Part shown: positions 26,209-35,801 of the stretch, piece by piece
How positions within the stretch are numbered: position 1 is the first letter of the stretch
How the letters are laid out: every line of letters starts with the position of its first letter
Assembly (NCBI GenBank): GCA_963759095.1
Contig: CAVWYF010000025.1
Coordinates: 20,426-84,425, forward strand
Source: Anderseniella sp963759095
Lineage (GTDB): Bacteria > Pseudomonadota > Alphaproteobacteria > Rhizobiales > Aestuariivirgaceae
Length of the DNA: 64,000 nt
Direction: 5' to 3'
Notes under the pieces: generated by a model
Databases searched by the model: none
The model's input: only the letters and a program-made list of their open reading frames with translations
Told to the model about the DNA's origin: nothing
Made by a program: the position numbers and the translations under genes

Positions 26209-27524
26209 TTTCTCCACCAAGAGTAGCGAGTGAGCGGGCGCAGGTTGCTGCAAGGGGAAAGGATATCAAAGATCGCCAACCTTTGCGGCTGGTAACCCGG
26301 ATCCGGTTCCAGCTGATCGGCGGCCTGGTATTTGCCGTCATCGTGCCGGGGCTGGCCCGTTGGCCAACTTCCAGCCTGATTCCGGGATCGGGTATGATTT
26401 CCCTGCAATCTGCGATGCTGGGCTCCATGCTGGCGCTGTTTCTGGGCTATTGGGCGCTGCGGCAGATGATTGCCTATCCCGGTGTCCAGGCAACGCAATA
26501 TATTGCGCCGGCTTTTGCCATCTCCTACTCCATCATCATCATGATGTTCTTCTTTCTGCGAATAGATTATTCGCGCTACCAGTTTGGTGCCAGCTTTATA
26601 GTTGCGGTCGTCTGGTTCTATGCGTGCTTTTTTCTCGCGCGGCGGGCGCTTCTGCAGAGTTTCGCCCTGGTGGAGACAGGTGATACCAAGGGTTTGAAAG
26701 ACCTGGATGCCGTCGACTGGTTTAGTCTGCGGAAACCTGTTGCCCCCGACCGGCGTATCGATGGCATAGTTGTCGATCTCAGGGCTGACTTGTCAGATGA
26801 CTGGAACAGGTTTCTTGCTGACAGTGCGCTGAAAGGTATTCCGGTCTATCATGTCAAGCAGATGGCTGAGGCGTTGACCGGCAAGGTAGAGATTGAACAT
26901 CTGTCTGAAAACAGTCTCGGGTCGGTCCTGCCTTCACTTTTGTATCTGAGGTTGAAGCGTCTCGTTGATCTTGGGATGGCTGTCATCCTGGCGCCATTCT
27001 TTTTGATCATTGTGGCTCTGGCGGCAATCGCTGTGAAACTTGACTCGAAAGGACCGGCGTTTTTTCTGCAGCCGCGTATGGGCTTCAGGGGCGAGCCGTT
27101 CAGGATGATCAAGCTTAGAACGATGAAAGTGGACGCGCAGAAAACGGGTGGTAACTTTACCGAGGACAATGACCCTCGCATTACCAGCATAGGGCGTTAT
27201 TTGCGCAAGTATCGTATCGACGAATTCCCGCAGATCATCAATATTTTTGCAGGCCAGATGAGCTGGATCGGACCTCGGCCGGAAGCCCTGGAACTGTCGG
27301 ACTGGTATCAGCGCGATATTCCGTTTTACAGGTATCGGCACATTGTGCGCCCGGGACTTTCCGGCTGGGCGCAGGTGCACCAGGGCAATGTGGCGCAGGT
27401 GGAACAGGCAACCCACAAGCTCCACTATGATTTTTATTACATTAAACACTTTTCACCATGGCTCGATGCGCTTATCACAGCGAAAACCATCTGGACTGTT
27501 TTGACCGGGTTCGGATCGAAGTGA
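26205..27524 (+). CDS. Undecaprenyl-phosphate sugar-phosphate transferase (WcaJ/WbaP-like)
   Basis: A 439-residue polyprenol-phosphate hexose-1-phosphate transferase that starts repeat-unit assembly. Four or five N-terminal helices are followed by a soluble linker (GIVVDLRADLSDDW) and the catalytic bacterial-transferase domain: a membrane re-entrant helix at LKRLVDLGMAVILAPFFLI, then GFRGEPFRMIKLRTM, DPRITSIGRYLRKYRIDEFPQ and MSWIGPRPE. The GTG at 26205 has AGAGGGGG seven bases upstream and overlaps the restored manC stop, so translational coupling is likely. Whether it transfers glucose, galactose or another sugar cannot be read from sequence. The N-terminal region lacks a clear CoA_binding_3 fold. 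Confidence 0.88.
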   Translation: MISPPRVASERAQVAARGKDIKDRQPLRLVTRIRFQLIGGLVFAVIVPGLARWPTSSLIPGSGMISLQSAMLGSMLALFLGYWALRQMIAYPGVQATQYIAPAFAISYSIIIMMFFFLRIDYSRYQFGASFIVAVVWFYACFFLARRALLQSFALVETGDTKGLKDLDAVDWFSLRKPVAPDRRIDGIVVDLRADLSDDWNRFLADSALKGIPVYHVKQMAEALTGKVEIEHLSENSLGSVLPSLLYLRLKRLVDLGMAVILAPFFLIIVALAAIAVKLDSKGPAFFLQPRMGFRGEPFRMIKLRTMKVDAQKTGGNFTEDNDPRITSIGRYLRKYRIDEFPQIINIFAGQMSWIGPRPEALELSDWYQRDIPFYRYRHIVRPGLSGWAQVHQGNVAQVEQATHKLHYDFYYIKHFSPWLDALITAKTIWTVLTGFGSK

Positions 27525-27543
27525 GACAAGGAAGAGTATTGAC

Positions 27544-28899
27544 ATGAAACTGGCAGTCATCGGTGCTGGATATGTTGGACTGGTCTCGGCAGCGTGCTTT
27601 GCGGAGTTTGGGTTTTCCGTCATTTGCGTTGACAAGGAAGCCGAGAAAATTACTGCGCTCGAAGCAGGCAAGATCCCGATCTACGAGCCGGGCCTGGAGC
27701 AAATCGTTCACAGCAACTTTGAAGCAGGCCGCCTGACTTTTTCCACCGATCTCCAGTCTGCAGTCGCAGATGCAGATGTGGTGTTTATTGCGGTTGGAAC
27801 GCCGACAAGGCGCGGCGAAGATGCCGCGGATTTGTCTTATGTGTTCGGGGCAGGTGCCGAAATCGCTGACGCCATGCAAGGCTTTACCGTTGTGGTTACC
27901 AAATCAACCGTGCCGGTAGGCACAGCGGCAAAGTTAAAAGACCTGATATTGAGAACGCGCCCCAATGCGGACTTTGAAGTGGCGTCCAACCCTGAATTCT
28001 TACGTGAAGGGTCTGCGGTTGAAGACTTCCTGCGGCCGGACCGCATCGTGTTGGGTGTGAGTTCAAAGCGGGCTGAAGCGCCTTTGCGGCAGTTGTACCG
28101 CCCGCTGACCCAAAAAGATGTGCCGATTGTCTTTACATCCTGCCAGGCGGCTGAAGTCATTAAATATGCTGCCAACACCTACCTTGCTACCCGGATCGGG
28201 TTTGTGAACCAGCTGGCAGATCTGTGTGAAAAAGTTGACGCGGACATTACCCACGTGACCCGGGGGATGGGACTCGACAAGCGAATTGGCCAGCACTACC
28301 TGCAGCCGGGACCCGGATTTGGCGGGTCGTGTTTCCCGAAGGACACAAGGGCGCTTATGGTGACAGCCCGCGAACACAAGGCGGCATTTACGGTCGTTGA
28401 AGAGGTCATCGAAGCCAATGAACGGCGCAAGCGCAGTCTGACCGGGCGGGTCACAGACGCAGTTGGTGGCAGTCTGCAAGGCAAACGCATTGCTGTTCTG
28501 GGGATTGCGTTCAAGGCAGATACCGATGATATCCGCGACGCGGCCTCACTGGTCCTGATCCCCGAGCTTCAAGCAGGCGGTGCCGTTGTAGCCGCTTATG
28601 ATCCGGCAGCCATGGACAATGGCCGCATGCAGTTTGAGGATGTGCAATGGTGCGCTGATGCCTATTCTGCTGCCATGGATGCTGCGGCCGTGGTCATCCT
28701 GACGGAATGGAACGAGTTTCGCGGCCTGGATTTTGCAAGACTCGCAAAATCCATGCGCGTGCCGGTGATGGTGGACTTTCGCAACCTGTTTTCGCTGCAA
28801 GATGTCGACAACAGCGGGCTTGTTTACCATTCTTTAGGCAGGGCACGACATGATCAAACCAGTGCTACAGACCGGATTGCCCTGATCCGGTCGAATTGA
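27544..28899 (+). CDS. ugd: UDP-glucose 6-dehydrogenase
   Basis: A 451-residue NAD-dependent enzyme making UDP-glucuronate. The N-terminal Rossmann motif is GAGYVGLVSAACFAE; TKSTVPVGT and NPEFLREGSAVEDFLRPDRIV are diagnostic of the UDP-Glc branch; the catalytic cysteine is in GFGGSCFPKDT near residue 260; the C-terminal domain has GIAFKADTDDIRDAASL. The ATG is 19 bp after the transferase stop with an AAGGAAG Shine-Dalgarno. Its product feeds the epimerase and decarboxylase at 51.4-53.4 kb. Confidence 0.95.
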   Translation: MKLAVIGAGYVGLVSAACFAEFGFSVICVDKEAEKITALEAGKIPIYEPGLEQIVHSNFEAGRLTFSTDLQSAVADADVVFIAVGTPTRRGEDAADLSYVFGAGAEIADAMQGFTVVVTKSTVPVGTAAKLKDLILRTRPNADFEVASNPEFLREGSAVEDFLRPDRIVLGVSSKRAEAPLRQLYRPLTQKDVPIVFTSCQAAEVIKYAANTYLATRIGFVNQLADLCEKVDADITHVTRGMGLDKRIGQHYLQPGPGFGGSCFPKDTRALMVTAREHKAAFTVVEEVIEANERRKRSLTGRVTDAVGGSLQGKRIAVLGIAFKADTDDIRDAASLVLIPELQAGGAVVAAYDPAAMDNGRMQFEDVQWCADAYSAAMDAAAVVILTEWNEFRGLDFARLAKSMRVPVMVDFRNLFSLQDVDNSGLVYHSLGRARHDQTSATDRIALIRSN

Positions 28900-28940
28900 T
28901 CTGGCTGGTACAATCGCCCCTGCAGAAGCGAGACAGCTTA

Positions 28941-29360
28941 GTGAATTCGTATCCGTTGTCCAAGACCTGTCCCCTTACCAAGTTACTCATGGTGTGTTTG
29001 TGGGTCATGATAGTAGTGAGTATCAGTTTCATCATTCATTTCGGCCTCTTCTCGAAGCCGCCATTGTCAGTCCTTTTGCTTGGATTATCCCGGATTGACC
29101 TTGTGCTGCATGCGGTTGCTTTTGCCAGTCTGGCGATACCAGCGTTCATGTTGTTTCGGCCCATGTTCAGAATCGCGGCGAGCATATTTGCACTGGGTGC
29201 AGGTTTGGAGCTGGCGCAATGGATGACGGTGTCTCGTGAAGCCTCCATCGCAGATCTTGCCGCCAATTGTCTAGGCATTGCATGTGCCGCCTTCATCGTA
29301 GCGGTTTTGAAGAGACTGGACTTTGCGATCCTTCGGCCGGTTTTGGGCAGAGCGATCTGA
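28941..29360 (+). CDS. VanZ-like membrane protein
   Basis: A protein of about 139 residues with four hydrophobic helices. The VanZ core is HAVAFASLAIPAFMLF followed by GAGLELAQWMTVSREASIADLAANCLG, where the Glu-Leu-x-Gln and Asp are conserved. The start is unclear: a GTG at 28941 is preferred; a TTG at 28896 overlapping the ugd stop is possible. VanZ-like proteins occur in many EPS loci with no settled role; teicoplanin resistance should not be inferred. Confidence 0.75.
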   Translation: MNSYPLSKTCPLTKLLMVCLWVMIVVSISFIIHFGLFSKPPLSVLLLGLSRIDLVLHAVAFASLAIPAFMLFRPMFRIAASIFALGAGLELAQWMTVSREASIADLAANCLGIACAAFIVAVLKRLDFAILRPVLGRAI

Positions 29361-29409
29361 CACAACTGGTCCAATCCGGCAGACAATTTATTCTTCTGAA
29401 AGGTCTTGT

Positions 29410-30477
29410 GTGACTGTGAAACGAGCGCTGATTACTGGTATTACCGGCCAGGACGGGGCCTATCTGGCCGAACTTCTTCTTGCAAAAGGCTATGAGGTGC
29501 ATGGTGTCAAACGGCGTTCGTCGTCCTTTAACACCGGCCGCATTGATCATCTTTATCACGACCCTCACGAGCAGGGTGTAAAGATGTTTCTGCACTTTGG
29601 TGACATGACCGATGCGACCAACCTCATTCGGTTGATGCAGGAAGTCCAGCCGGATGAAGTCTACAACCTGGCCGCCCAGTCGCATGTACAGGTGAGCTTT
29701 GATACTGCAGAATATACCGCCAACGCAGATGGCATAGGGACCTTGCGGCTTCTCGAGGCAATGCGGTTGTTGAAGCTGGGAGACAAGACACGGTTTTATC
29801 AGGCATCGACGTCGGAACTTTACGGCAAGGTGCAAGAAATACCGCAGTCTGAGACGACACCGTTTTATCCACGCTCGCCATATGCCGCGGCAAAGCTTTA
29901 TGCCTACTGGATTACGGTAAACTACCGGGAAGCGTACGGTTTCCATGCCTCAAACGGCATTCTGTTCAACCATGAAAGTCCGATCCGCGGGGAGACATTT
30001 GTGACCCGCAAGATTACCCGGGCGGTGGCGGCAATTCATCTGGGGCTTCAGGACACGCTGTATCTCGGTAACCTCGATGCCAAGCGTGACTGGGGACATG
30101 CGCGCGATTATGTGGAAGGCATGTGGCGGATTGTTCAACACGATCAGGCGGATGATTTTGTGCTGGCGACAGGGGAAACCCACACGGTTCGATCATTCGT
30201 TGATGCTGCATTCAAGGAAGTTGGCATTGATATCGAGTGGAGCGGCGAAGGTGTTGAGGAAACCGGGGTGGACAAGGCATCCGGGCGGCTTCTGGTACGT
30301 GTTGATCCGCGCTATTTCCGCCCCACCGAGGTCGAACTTCTGATCGGGGATCCGAGCAAGGCCAAAGCGAAACTTGGCTGGAGTGCCACGACGACGCTGT
30401 CGGAGCTTGTCTCGGAAATGGTTCGGGAAGATTTGAAACAGGTGGCTGATGAGCACCGCAAAAACCGTCATGAGTGA
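29410..30477 (+). CDS. gmd: GDP-mannose 4,6-dehydratase
   Basis: A 355-residue extended SDR. The NADP motif GITGQDGAYLAELL is at the N-terminus, followed by the Gmd-typical VHGVKRRSSSFNTGR, the catalytic Tyr/Lys in YPRSPYAAAKLYAYW near residue 155 and FNHESPIRGETFVTRKIT. The GTG at 29410, with a GAAAGG upstream, gives the usual N-terminus. It makes GDP-4-keto-6-deoxymannose from GDP-mannose. It overlaps the next gene by 8 bp. Confidence 0.93.
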   Translation: MTVKRALITGITGQDGAYLAELLLAKGYEVHGVKRRSSSFNTGRIDHLYHDPHEQGVKMFLHFGDMTDATNLIRLMQEVQPDEVYNLAAQSHVQVSFDTAEYTANADGIGTLRLLEAMRLLKLGDKTRFYQASTSELYGKVQEIPQSETTPFYPRSPYAAAKLYAYWITVNYREAYGFHASNGILFNHESPIRGETFVTRKITRAVAAIHLGLQDTLYLGNLDAKRDWGHARDYVEGMWRIVQHDQADDFVLATGETHTVRSFVDAAFKEVGIDIEWSGEGVEETGVDKASGRLLVRVDPRYFRPTEVELLIGDPSKAKAKLGWSATTTLSELVSEMVREDLKQVADEHRKNRHE

Positions 30478-31427
30478 CCCGGTCTTCTCACTTGAAGGCA
30501 AGTCCGTCTGGGTGGCCGGTCATCGTGGGCATGGTTGGTTCCGCTCTGGTTCGCAGACTGCAGTCTGAGGCGTGTTCCGTACTGACGGCTGGACGTGAAG
30601 ATGCCGACCTTACCCGCCAGGAAGAGGTGGAGAGATGGATGAACGCCAACCGGCCACAAGTGGTGTTTCTGGCAGCAGCCAAAGTCGGCGGCATTCAGGC
30701 GAACAACTCGTATCCGGCACAGTTCCTTTATGAAAACCTGATGATCGAGGCGAATATTATCCACGCTGCGTTCAGGGCTGATGTCGAGAAACTGGTTTTT
30801 TTAGGCTCGACCTGCATCTATCCGAAACTGGCACCACAACCGATCCCGGAAGAGGCGTTGCTGACCGGGCCGCTTGAGCCGACCAATGAATGGTATGCCA
30901 TTGCCAAGATTGCCGGCATCAAGCTGTGCCAGGCGTATCGCAAGCAATACGGTTGTGACTTCATCGCTGCGCAGCCGACAAATCTTTACGGGCCCGGTGA
31001 CAATTACGACCTGGAGACGTCCCACGTGTTGCCGGCGCTGCTGCGAAAAGCCCACGAAGCCAAAGCTTCCGGGGCAAAGGCCCTGACGGTCTGGGGGTCA
31101 GGCAATCCGCTGCGGGAGTTCCTGCATGTCGATGACCTGGCCGATGCAGTGGTGTTTCTGGCGAAGCATTATTCCGGTGACGGCCATGTCAATGTGGGTT
31201 CCGGTGAAGAGGTGTCGATCCGCGAACTGGCCGAGGCCATTTGCAAGGTGGTGGGATTTAACGGGGCACTGGAGTTTGATGCGTCAAAACCCGATGGTAC
31301 GCCCCGTAAACTGGCGGATGTGAGCAGGTTGAGAGAATTGGGTTGGAACGATACGGGTGATCTAATAAGTGGCTTACGGGCGACATATGCCAGCTTGATT
31401 GCTGATCCAGGTCAAATGGCGAAGTAA
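30470..31427 (+). pseudogene. fcl: GDP-L-fucose synthase, one N-terminal frameshift
   Basis: The 3-epimerase/4-reductase that completes GDP-L-fucose, about 318 residues. The true start is the ATG at 30470, overlapping gmd, giving SDPVFSLEGKSVWVAGHRG; one extra G in the GGG run near 30529 moves the frame, after which MVGSALVRRLQ and the rest read normally. Later hallmarks are FLAAAKVGGI, FLGSTCIYPK, the catalytic Tyr/Lys in NEWYAIAKIAGIKLC and QPTNLYGPGDNYD. Beyond the one break the gene is well preserved, so a sequence error is likely. Confidence 0.88.
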
Positions 31428-31561
31428 GGCGATTGGGTTCATCAATATGTTAGTATGTTTAATGGTAATAACTAATGAAAAGATTTTTGTTTGTTTATTA
31501 GTATTTTATTTTTATTTTGTGAGTGCAAAATAAATAAATATGTTTTTTCTGGAATACAGAA
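31428..31561 (+). promoter_or_regulatory. AT-rich intergenic stretch ahead of the flippase gene
   Basis: These 134 bases are far richer in A/T than the flanking genes, with runs such as TATTTTATTTTTATTTT and TAAATAAATA. This is the largest gap inside the otherwise tightly packed run from gmd onward and could hold a promoter or a transcription pause. No convincing -35/-10 pair or hairpin was picked out by eye. Confidence 0.3.
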
Positions 31562-32938
31562 TTGGCTGATTTGGGTATTTTACCTACTAAAATAGATGGT
31601 CGGATTTATAGCGTATTGACTGGAAGCGCTGCGTTGGGCGTATCCAGGGTGATTTCGTTGAGTGTGCCATTTGTGACGCTGCCATGGACGCTTGATTACC
31701 TTGGTGACGAGAGGTTCGGCATTTGGATGGCGGCAACATCGCTGATTACAGTGTTAGCGCTTGCCGAAGGAGGGGTGTCAAACTCGTTGGTGACGGCGAC
31801 ATCTCAAGCCAAGGCCCGGGGTGGTGGAGATGAGATTCGGCAACTCGCCGGCGCGTCTTTCGCTTTGCTTGTCCCTATTGCCATAGTGATATTTGCCTTG
31901 GCATGGCTTTTGGCACCTGTTGTTTCCTGGAAGCATTTGCTCAACATAAAGAACGAAGTAGCAGCTCGCGAAGTCTCAGGTATTATTATTATTTTGGTTG
32001 CCGCTCTATCTTTTGGTTTTGTATTTAACGTAACCGCAAAAATCAGAACTGGATTGCAGCAAATACCGCAGGTCAGCGCCTGGGAGATAGCGTCGACCAT
32101 ATCTGCGCTGCCTGCTTTGATTTCAGTGATGTATCTTGAACTCGGCGCCCATTGGCTGGTTGCGGCGATGGTGGGTACGCCGGTCGCAATCAAAGGTATT
32201 CATGCGGCATACTTTTTGCTCAAAAACCCACAATACAGACCTGACCTGCGCGACCTGAGAATGAAACAACTGCAAAGCCTCCTGGGAGGAGGAAGCATGT
32301 TTTTTGTGTCGGCAATGGCAAGTGCCGTCGCTGTCTCGTCCGACCAGTTGCTAATTGCGAGTTTCGTGTCTGCCGATGCTGTCGCGCCCTACAACGTGGT
32401 TTATCGCATTTTTGCCTTGCCGTTTATCATGACAAGCCTGGTTTTTTCAGCGCAGTGGCCGGTGTACGCTGATGCGGTTGTGCGGGGGGATGTCGATTGG
32501 GTTCGCCGTTCTTTCAGCAAGACACTGGCACTTGCGGTGTCCGTTGCCCTCATTTGCTCGCTTGGTCTTTCCATGTTCATTGATGAGATCATTTATCTCT
32601 GGATCGGCAAATCGTTGGAGATACCGGCAACTCTAACCATAGCAATGGCCATATACTCGGTTCTTATGGTGGCAGAAGGAGCATGCCGCTTTCTCATGTA
32701 CAGTCTCGATGTGCGACGCGAATTGATCGCCCTCAGCCTGTTCATGATGGTTACAAATCTATCGCTCACAGTTTTTCTGTTGAAACTCATGGGATCTTCA
32801 GGCGCAATCGTTGCGACGGATCTGGCTTACGTTGGCTGTTTGCTCCTGCCCTATGGCATAATTCTCAGCCGGCGACTTAAGTCTTCAGGAGACTTGGTTG
32901 TAACCGGCGGTGGTGTGCGTGCTGGTGCCATTGACTAG
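31562..32938 (+). CDS. Polysaccharide flippase, Wzx-like (MOP superfamily)
   Basis: A protein of about 458 residues with twelve or so hydrophobic helices. The first helix pair region SRVISLSVPFVTLPWTLDYLGDERFGIWMAAT and QLAGASFALLVPIAIVIFALAW match Wzx/RfbX lipid-III flippases; another marker is SVAVSSDQLLIASFVSADAV. The start is a TTG with a weak GGA Shine-Dalgarno, chosen because no ATG or GTG lies near the expected N-terminus. It moves undecaprenyl-linked repeat units to the periplasmic face. Confidence 0.82.
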   Translation: MADLGILPTKIDGRIYSVLTGSAALGVSRVISLSVPFVTLPWTLDYLGDERFGIWMAATSLITVLALAEGGVSNSLVTATSQAKARGGGDEIRQLAGASFALLVPIAIVIFALAWLLAPVVSWKHLLNIKNEVAAREVSGIIIILVAALSFGFVFNVTAKIRTGLQQIPQVSAWEIASTISALPALISVMYLELGAHWLVAAMVGTPVAIKGIHAAYFLLKNPQYRPDLRDLRMKQLQSLLGGGSMFFVSAMASAVAVSSDQLLIASFVSADAVAPYNVVYRIFALPFIMTSLVFSAQWPVYADAVVRGDVDWVRRSFSKTLALAVSVALICSLGLSMFIDEIIYLWIGKSLEIPATLTIAMAIYSVLMVAEGACRFLMYSLDVRRELIALSLFMMVTNLSLTVFLLKLMGSSGAIVATDLAYVGCLLLPYGIILSRRLKSSGDLVVTGGGVRAGAID

Positions 32939-33254
32939 AAATGAAAGCTTTATCCCGGGAATTTGAAGGGATACAGATTGCGACGACAAGTGTACGTTTT
33001 GAATTTTTCCGCAACACAGGTGACGTTGTCTCAGCTTGAAGGATTGGCTGTGAAAGGCGACTTGGCCGCAGGTGCGAGGTATTTGAGACGCAATCTCTTT
33101 CAAGTTTCTTCAGAAGCCTCAGCAGCATCTCCAGTTGTCGGATTGGCCGACTGCCTTGTTTAATCGGTTTGATTTTTTATGCGGTCAAATTGTCTGCTGA
33201 AAACCCGAGCGCAAACGGATTCGCGCCTGCAAAAGTGTCTGGAATCATCAAATC
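32939..33254. other. 316-bp gap without a convincing gene
   Basis: Between the flippase and the polymerase gene. Short open frames exist on both strands but lack ribosome-binding sites, homology features or hydrophobic patterning. Base composition is intermediate. No hairpin terminator, tRNA or repeat was recognised. Confidence 0.5.
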
Positions 33255-34598
33255 TTGACGTCTGAATACTCCACAGCGGAAGGCCGTATTGACCCCATCT
33301 CCGCCCAACGAGGGCCGTCCAGCTATATGCTGGCTTTGGCCTTGGCGTTGGCGCTTTTTGGGTACTCAATATTCGCCCCGTTTATCCAGTTGATTGATCC
33401 ATCGGGGAGCAGAGCATCTATAGCTCTGCGGGGATTTGTGGTGCTTATTTGTGCTGCCTGCCTGCTGATGTATCCCAGAAACAAATATGGCCTACACAGT
33501 TATCTTTGGCCTGTTTCGATATTTTTTACTTTGTATACTGCTCGTCTCTACGAAAACTTCTATGTTAGGAATTTGGAGTGGCAGGCAGATCCTTTCACAG
33601 TTTTTGCATTTCTGCTCGGAGGGATTTTCATCCCCTGTTTCTGCCTTAGTAAAATCATCCAAAATTTGGATGAGGGGGATTTTTTTAATATCAAATTTAT
33701 TTTGATAATCGCCTTTGTTATCGGCTTGTATTTGAACCTCGATTATCTGCTTTTGACATCGAAATATACCAGGGCAAATCTTGAAAAACTAAACCCGATT
33801 TCTTTAGGAGCAGCTGCATCATCATTCGCGCTGTTGCTTCTTATCTCTCGGACGAAGAGTTTTTGGATGACATTGTGCAAATTTGCCGGGGTTAGTGTCT
33901 TGGTCGCTATTACCGCCTTTGTCGAAGCCAGAGGCCCTGTGGTCGCGAGTATAATTGCGTCTTTGGTCTTTTTGTTCGTTTCTCGAGGTGTTTATCGGCG
34001 AAGATTTATCTATTTTGGCATCATTATCGTATTTATATTGACGTTTGTTGCCTATTATTATGAGTTAGATTTTGTTGAATTTGCGATAAGAAGATTTTTT
34101 ATATAATTTGAATATTATAGAGGGAGTGGAATTGGAGCGTCTGCGGACGGGCGAATTATCGCGTACAAGTTGTCTTGGCAGCAGTTTTTGGATAACATTA
34201 CAATTGGAAATAAGGTTTTTGAACCGTATCTCCGGCAATACCCACATAATTTGATTTTAGAATCTTTAATATCTGTGGGATTGCTTGGATTTGTGTTTCT
34301 TTTAATACATCTCTCATTTTGCTTTAAATTCTGTTTTATGTTTTTTAGATTAAATAATTCAACTCTTGTAGAGTTATTTGTCGCAATCCTATTTTTGAAA
34401 GAATTTGTGGCCGTCCAATTTAGTGGTGCCATATGGAGTAATCTTGTTTTCTGGATATCTTCTGTTTGTCTACTGGCTTTGGGAGCGTCACGAACAGACC
34501 GCAATCTGATGCGGTCACAAAGCCGGGGTGTTAAAGGCGGATTTGCAAAAGGAGAGGCGGGGCGCCCCGAAATCGTCTTGTCGTCTGCGCGCCGTTGA
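33255..34598 (+). pseudogene. Second Wzy-like polymerase, split by an in-frame TAA
   Basis: Two open stretches in the same frame, 33255-34106 and 34107-34598, read as one polytopic protein of about 447 residues. The first part has about eight hydrophobic helices (e.g. LALALALALFGYSIFA, LILVSR-like LLLISRTK, VEARGPVVASIIASLV). After the TAA at 34104-34106 the frame continues with YRGSGIGASADGRI, then QQFLDNITIGNK and HNLILESLISVGLLGF, the usual periplasmic loop and final helices of O-antigen polymerases. The stop follows a T6 run but an indel would break the frame, so a substitution (or error) is needed. Start uncertain (TTG at 33255 or ATG at 33327). GC is visibly low here. Confidence 0.65.
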
Positions 34599-34655
34599 AC
34601 CATTAAGCCGTGGTTTTGAGATTGAAACGCTTTTTGAACATGGAAATCAAAACGA

Positions 34656-35801
34656 ATGCCCAAGATTATTGTGGTTCAACCAAGTGTACCTTCTTACCGG
34701 TATGGGTATTTCACCCGTGTGGCCGAACGAATAGGAAAAAGCTTTTCAGTATATGCATCGCCTGGGAATTTGGACGTATTGTCAGAGCGCGATAGCATAC
34801 CGGCCTGGGAGCATCCCCTGCCTGCAATCCGCCATATTGGCCCCTATGTCGCCTGGCAATCGGGCGCATTGTCCATTGTGATTGAAAAAGGTGATCTCGT
34901 CGTCATTTCGGGCGCTCCGCGTTGCCTTTCGAACATTGCTTTGTTGATCAAGGCTCGAATGTGTGGAGCAACGACGATCTGGTGGGGCCACTATTGGTCT
35001 TCCACGAGCCGGAAATGGTCGGCAACTATACGTTTTACCCTGATGAAATTGTCCGATGCGTTTCTTTTTTATACTGATCAAGAGAAAAGCGAGTATCTTG
35101 CGAAGATCAAGAATTGTCGTCAAATTCCAGTGTTTGCACTCAATAACGGAATTGAAACAGACGAGATATCCAGCCTGCGGGCGCCATATTCGGCGAGATG
35201 TCGTAAACGGGATTTAGTGTATATCGGACGCGTCATCCAAAAATCCAACCTTGACCTGCTCATCAATGCGCTGTCACAGCCAAGTTGTGCGGGAGTAACT
35301 TTGGACATCATTGGAGATGGAGACGATAAAGCCCGCCTGCAAGCACGATGCCTCGAACTAAAACTCGATCAACGTGTTACCTGGCATGAAGGTTCTGTTG
35401 ACGAAGTCAAGATTGCTGCGGTTTTTAATCGCTGTAAGCTTTTTGTATACCCCGGGGCCGTCGGTTTAAGTTTAATCCACGCTTTGGCGTACGGTTTGCC
35501 CGTCATTGTCCATGGCGATCGATGGAAACACGGACCGGAATTCGCTGCACTGGAAACGGGTAGCAACGGTCTCACGTTTGCAAATGGAGATCCAGCGACA
35601 TTATCAGAAGTTATTGCAGACACGCTTGGTAAACCTGCTGATCTGACCCGTATGTCTGCGGCGGCAATAGCCACAATAGACGAGTTTTTCAACGCCACAG
35701 ATATGGCTGATCGATTTTGCGACGCGATTGCGAAATTACTCGACACGGATATGCCGGGCGCCTCCGCTCAGCAAGCTATAACCTCGACATCAAATGACTG
35801 A
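34656..35801 (+). CDS. Glycosyltransferase, GT-B fold (GT4-like)
   Basis: A 381-residue cytoplasmic glycosyltransferase. The C-terminal nucleotide-sugar domain starts at LVYIGRVIQKSNLDLLINAL and ends with GLSLIHALAYGLPVIVHGD and GSNGLTFANGDPATLSEVI, where the second acidic residue of the usual EX7E is replaced by this His/Ala-rich variant. The N-terminal half has VISGAPRCLSNIALLI. ATG start. It overlaps the next glycosyltransferase by 8 bp. Donor and acceptor unknown. Confidence 0.85.
   Translation: MPKIIVVQPSVPSYRYGYFTRVAERIGKSFSVYASPGNLDVLSERDSIPAWEHPLPAIRHIGPYVAWQSGALSIVIEKGDLVVISGAPRCLSNIALLIKARMCGATTIWWGHYWSSTSRKWSATIRFTLMKLSDAFLFYTDQEKSEYLAKIKNCRQIPVFALNNGIETDEISSLRAPYSARCRKRDLVYIGRVIQKSNLDLLINALSQPSCAGVTLDIIGDGDDKARLQARCLELKLDQRVTWHEGSVDEVKIAAVFNRCKLFVYPGAVGLSLIHALAYGLPVIVHGDRWKHGPEFAALETGSNGLTFANGDPATLSEVIADTLGKPADLTRMSAAAIATIDEFFNATDMADRFCDAIAKLLDTDMPGASAQQAITSTSND

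Noticed and set aside
25413..27524. A 703-residue ManC isomerase-sugar transferase fusion
   Set aside because: Removing one base near 26110 gives a natural ManC end overlapping a GTG start with a strong Shine-Dalgarno; the linker in the fused frame has no sense as protein.
32963..33163. A 66-codon open frame between flippase and polymerase
   Set aside because: TTG start without Shine-Dalgarno, no hydrophobic pattern or family feature; the reverse strand has an equally long frame.
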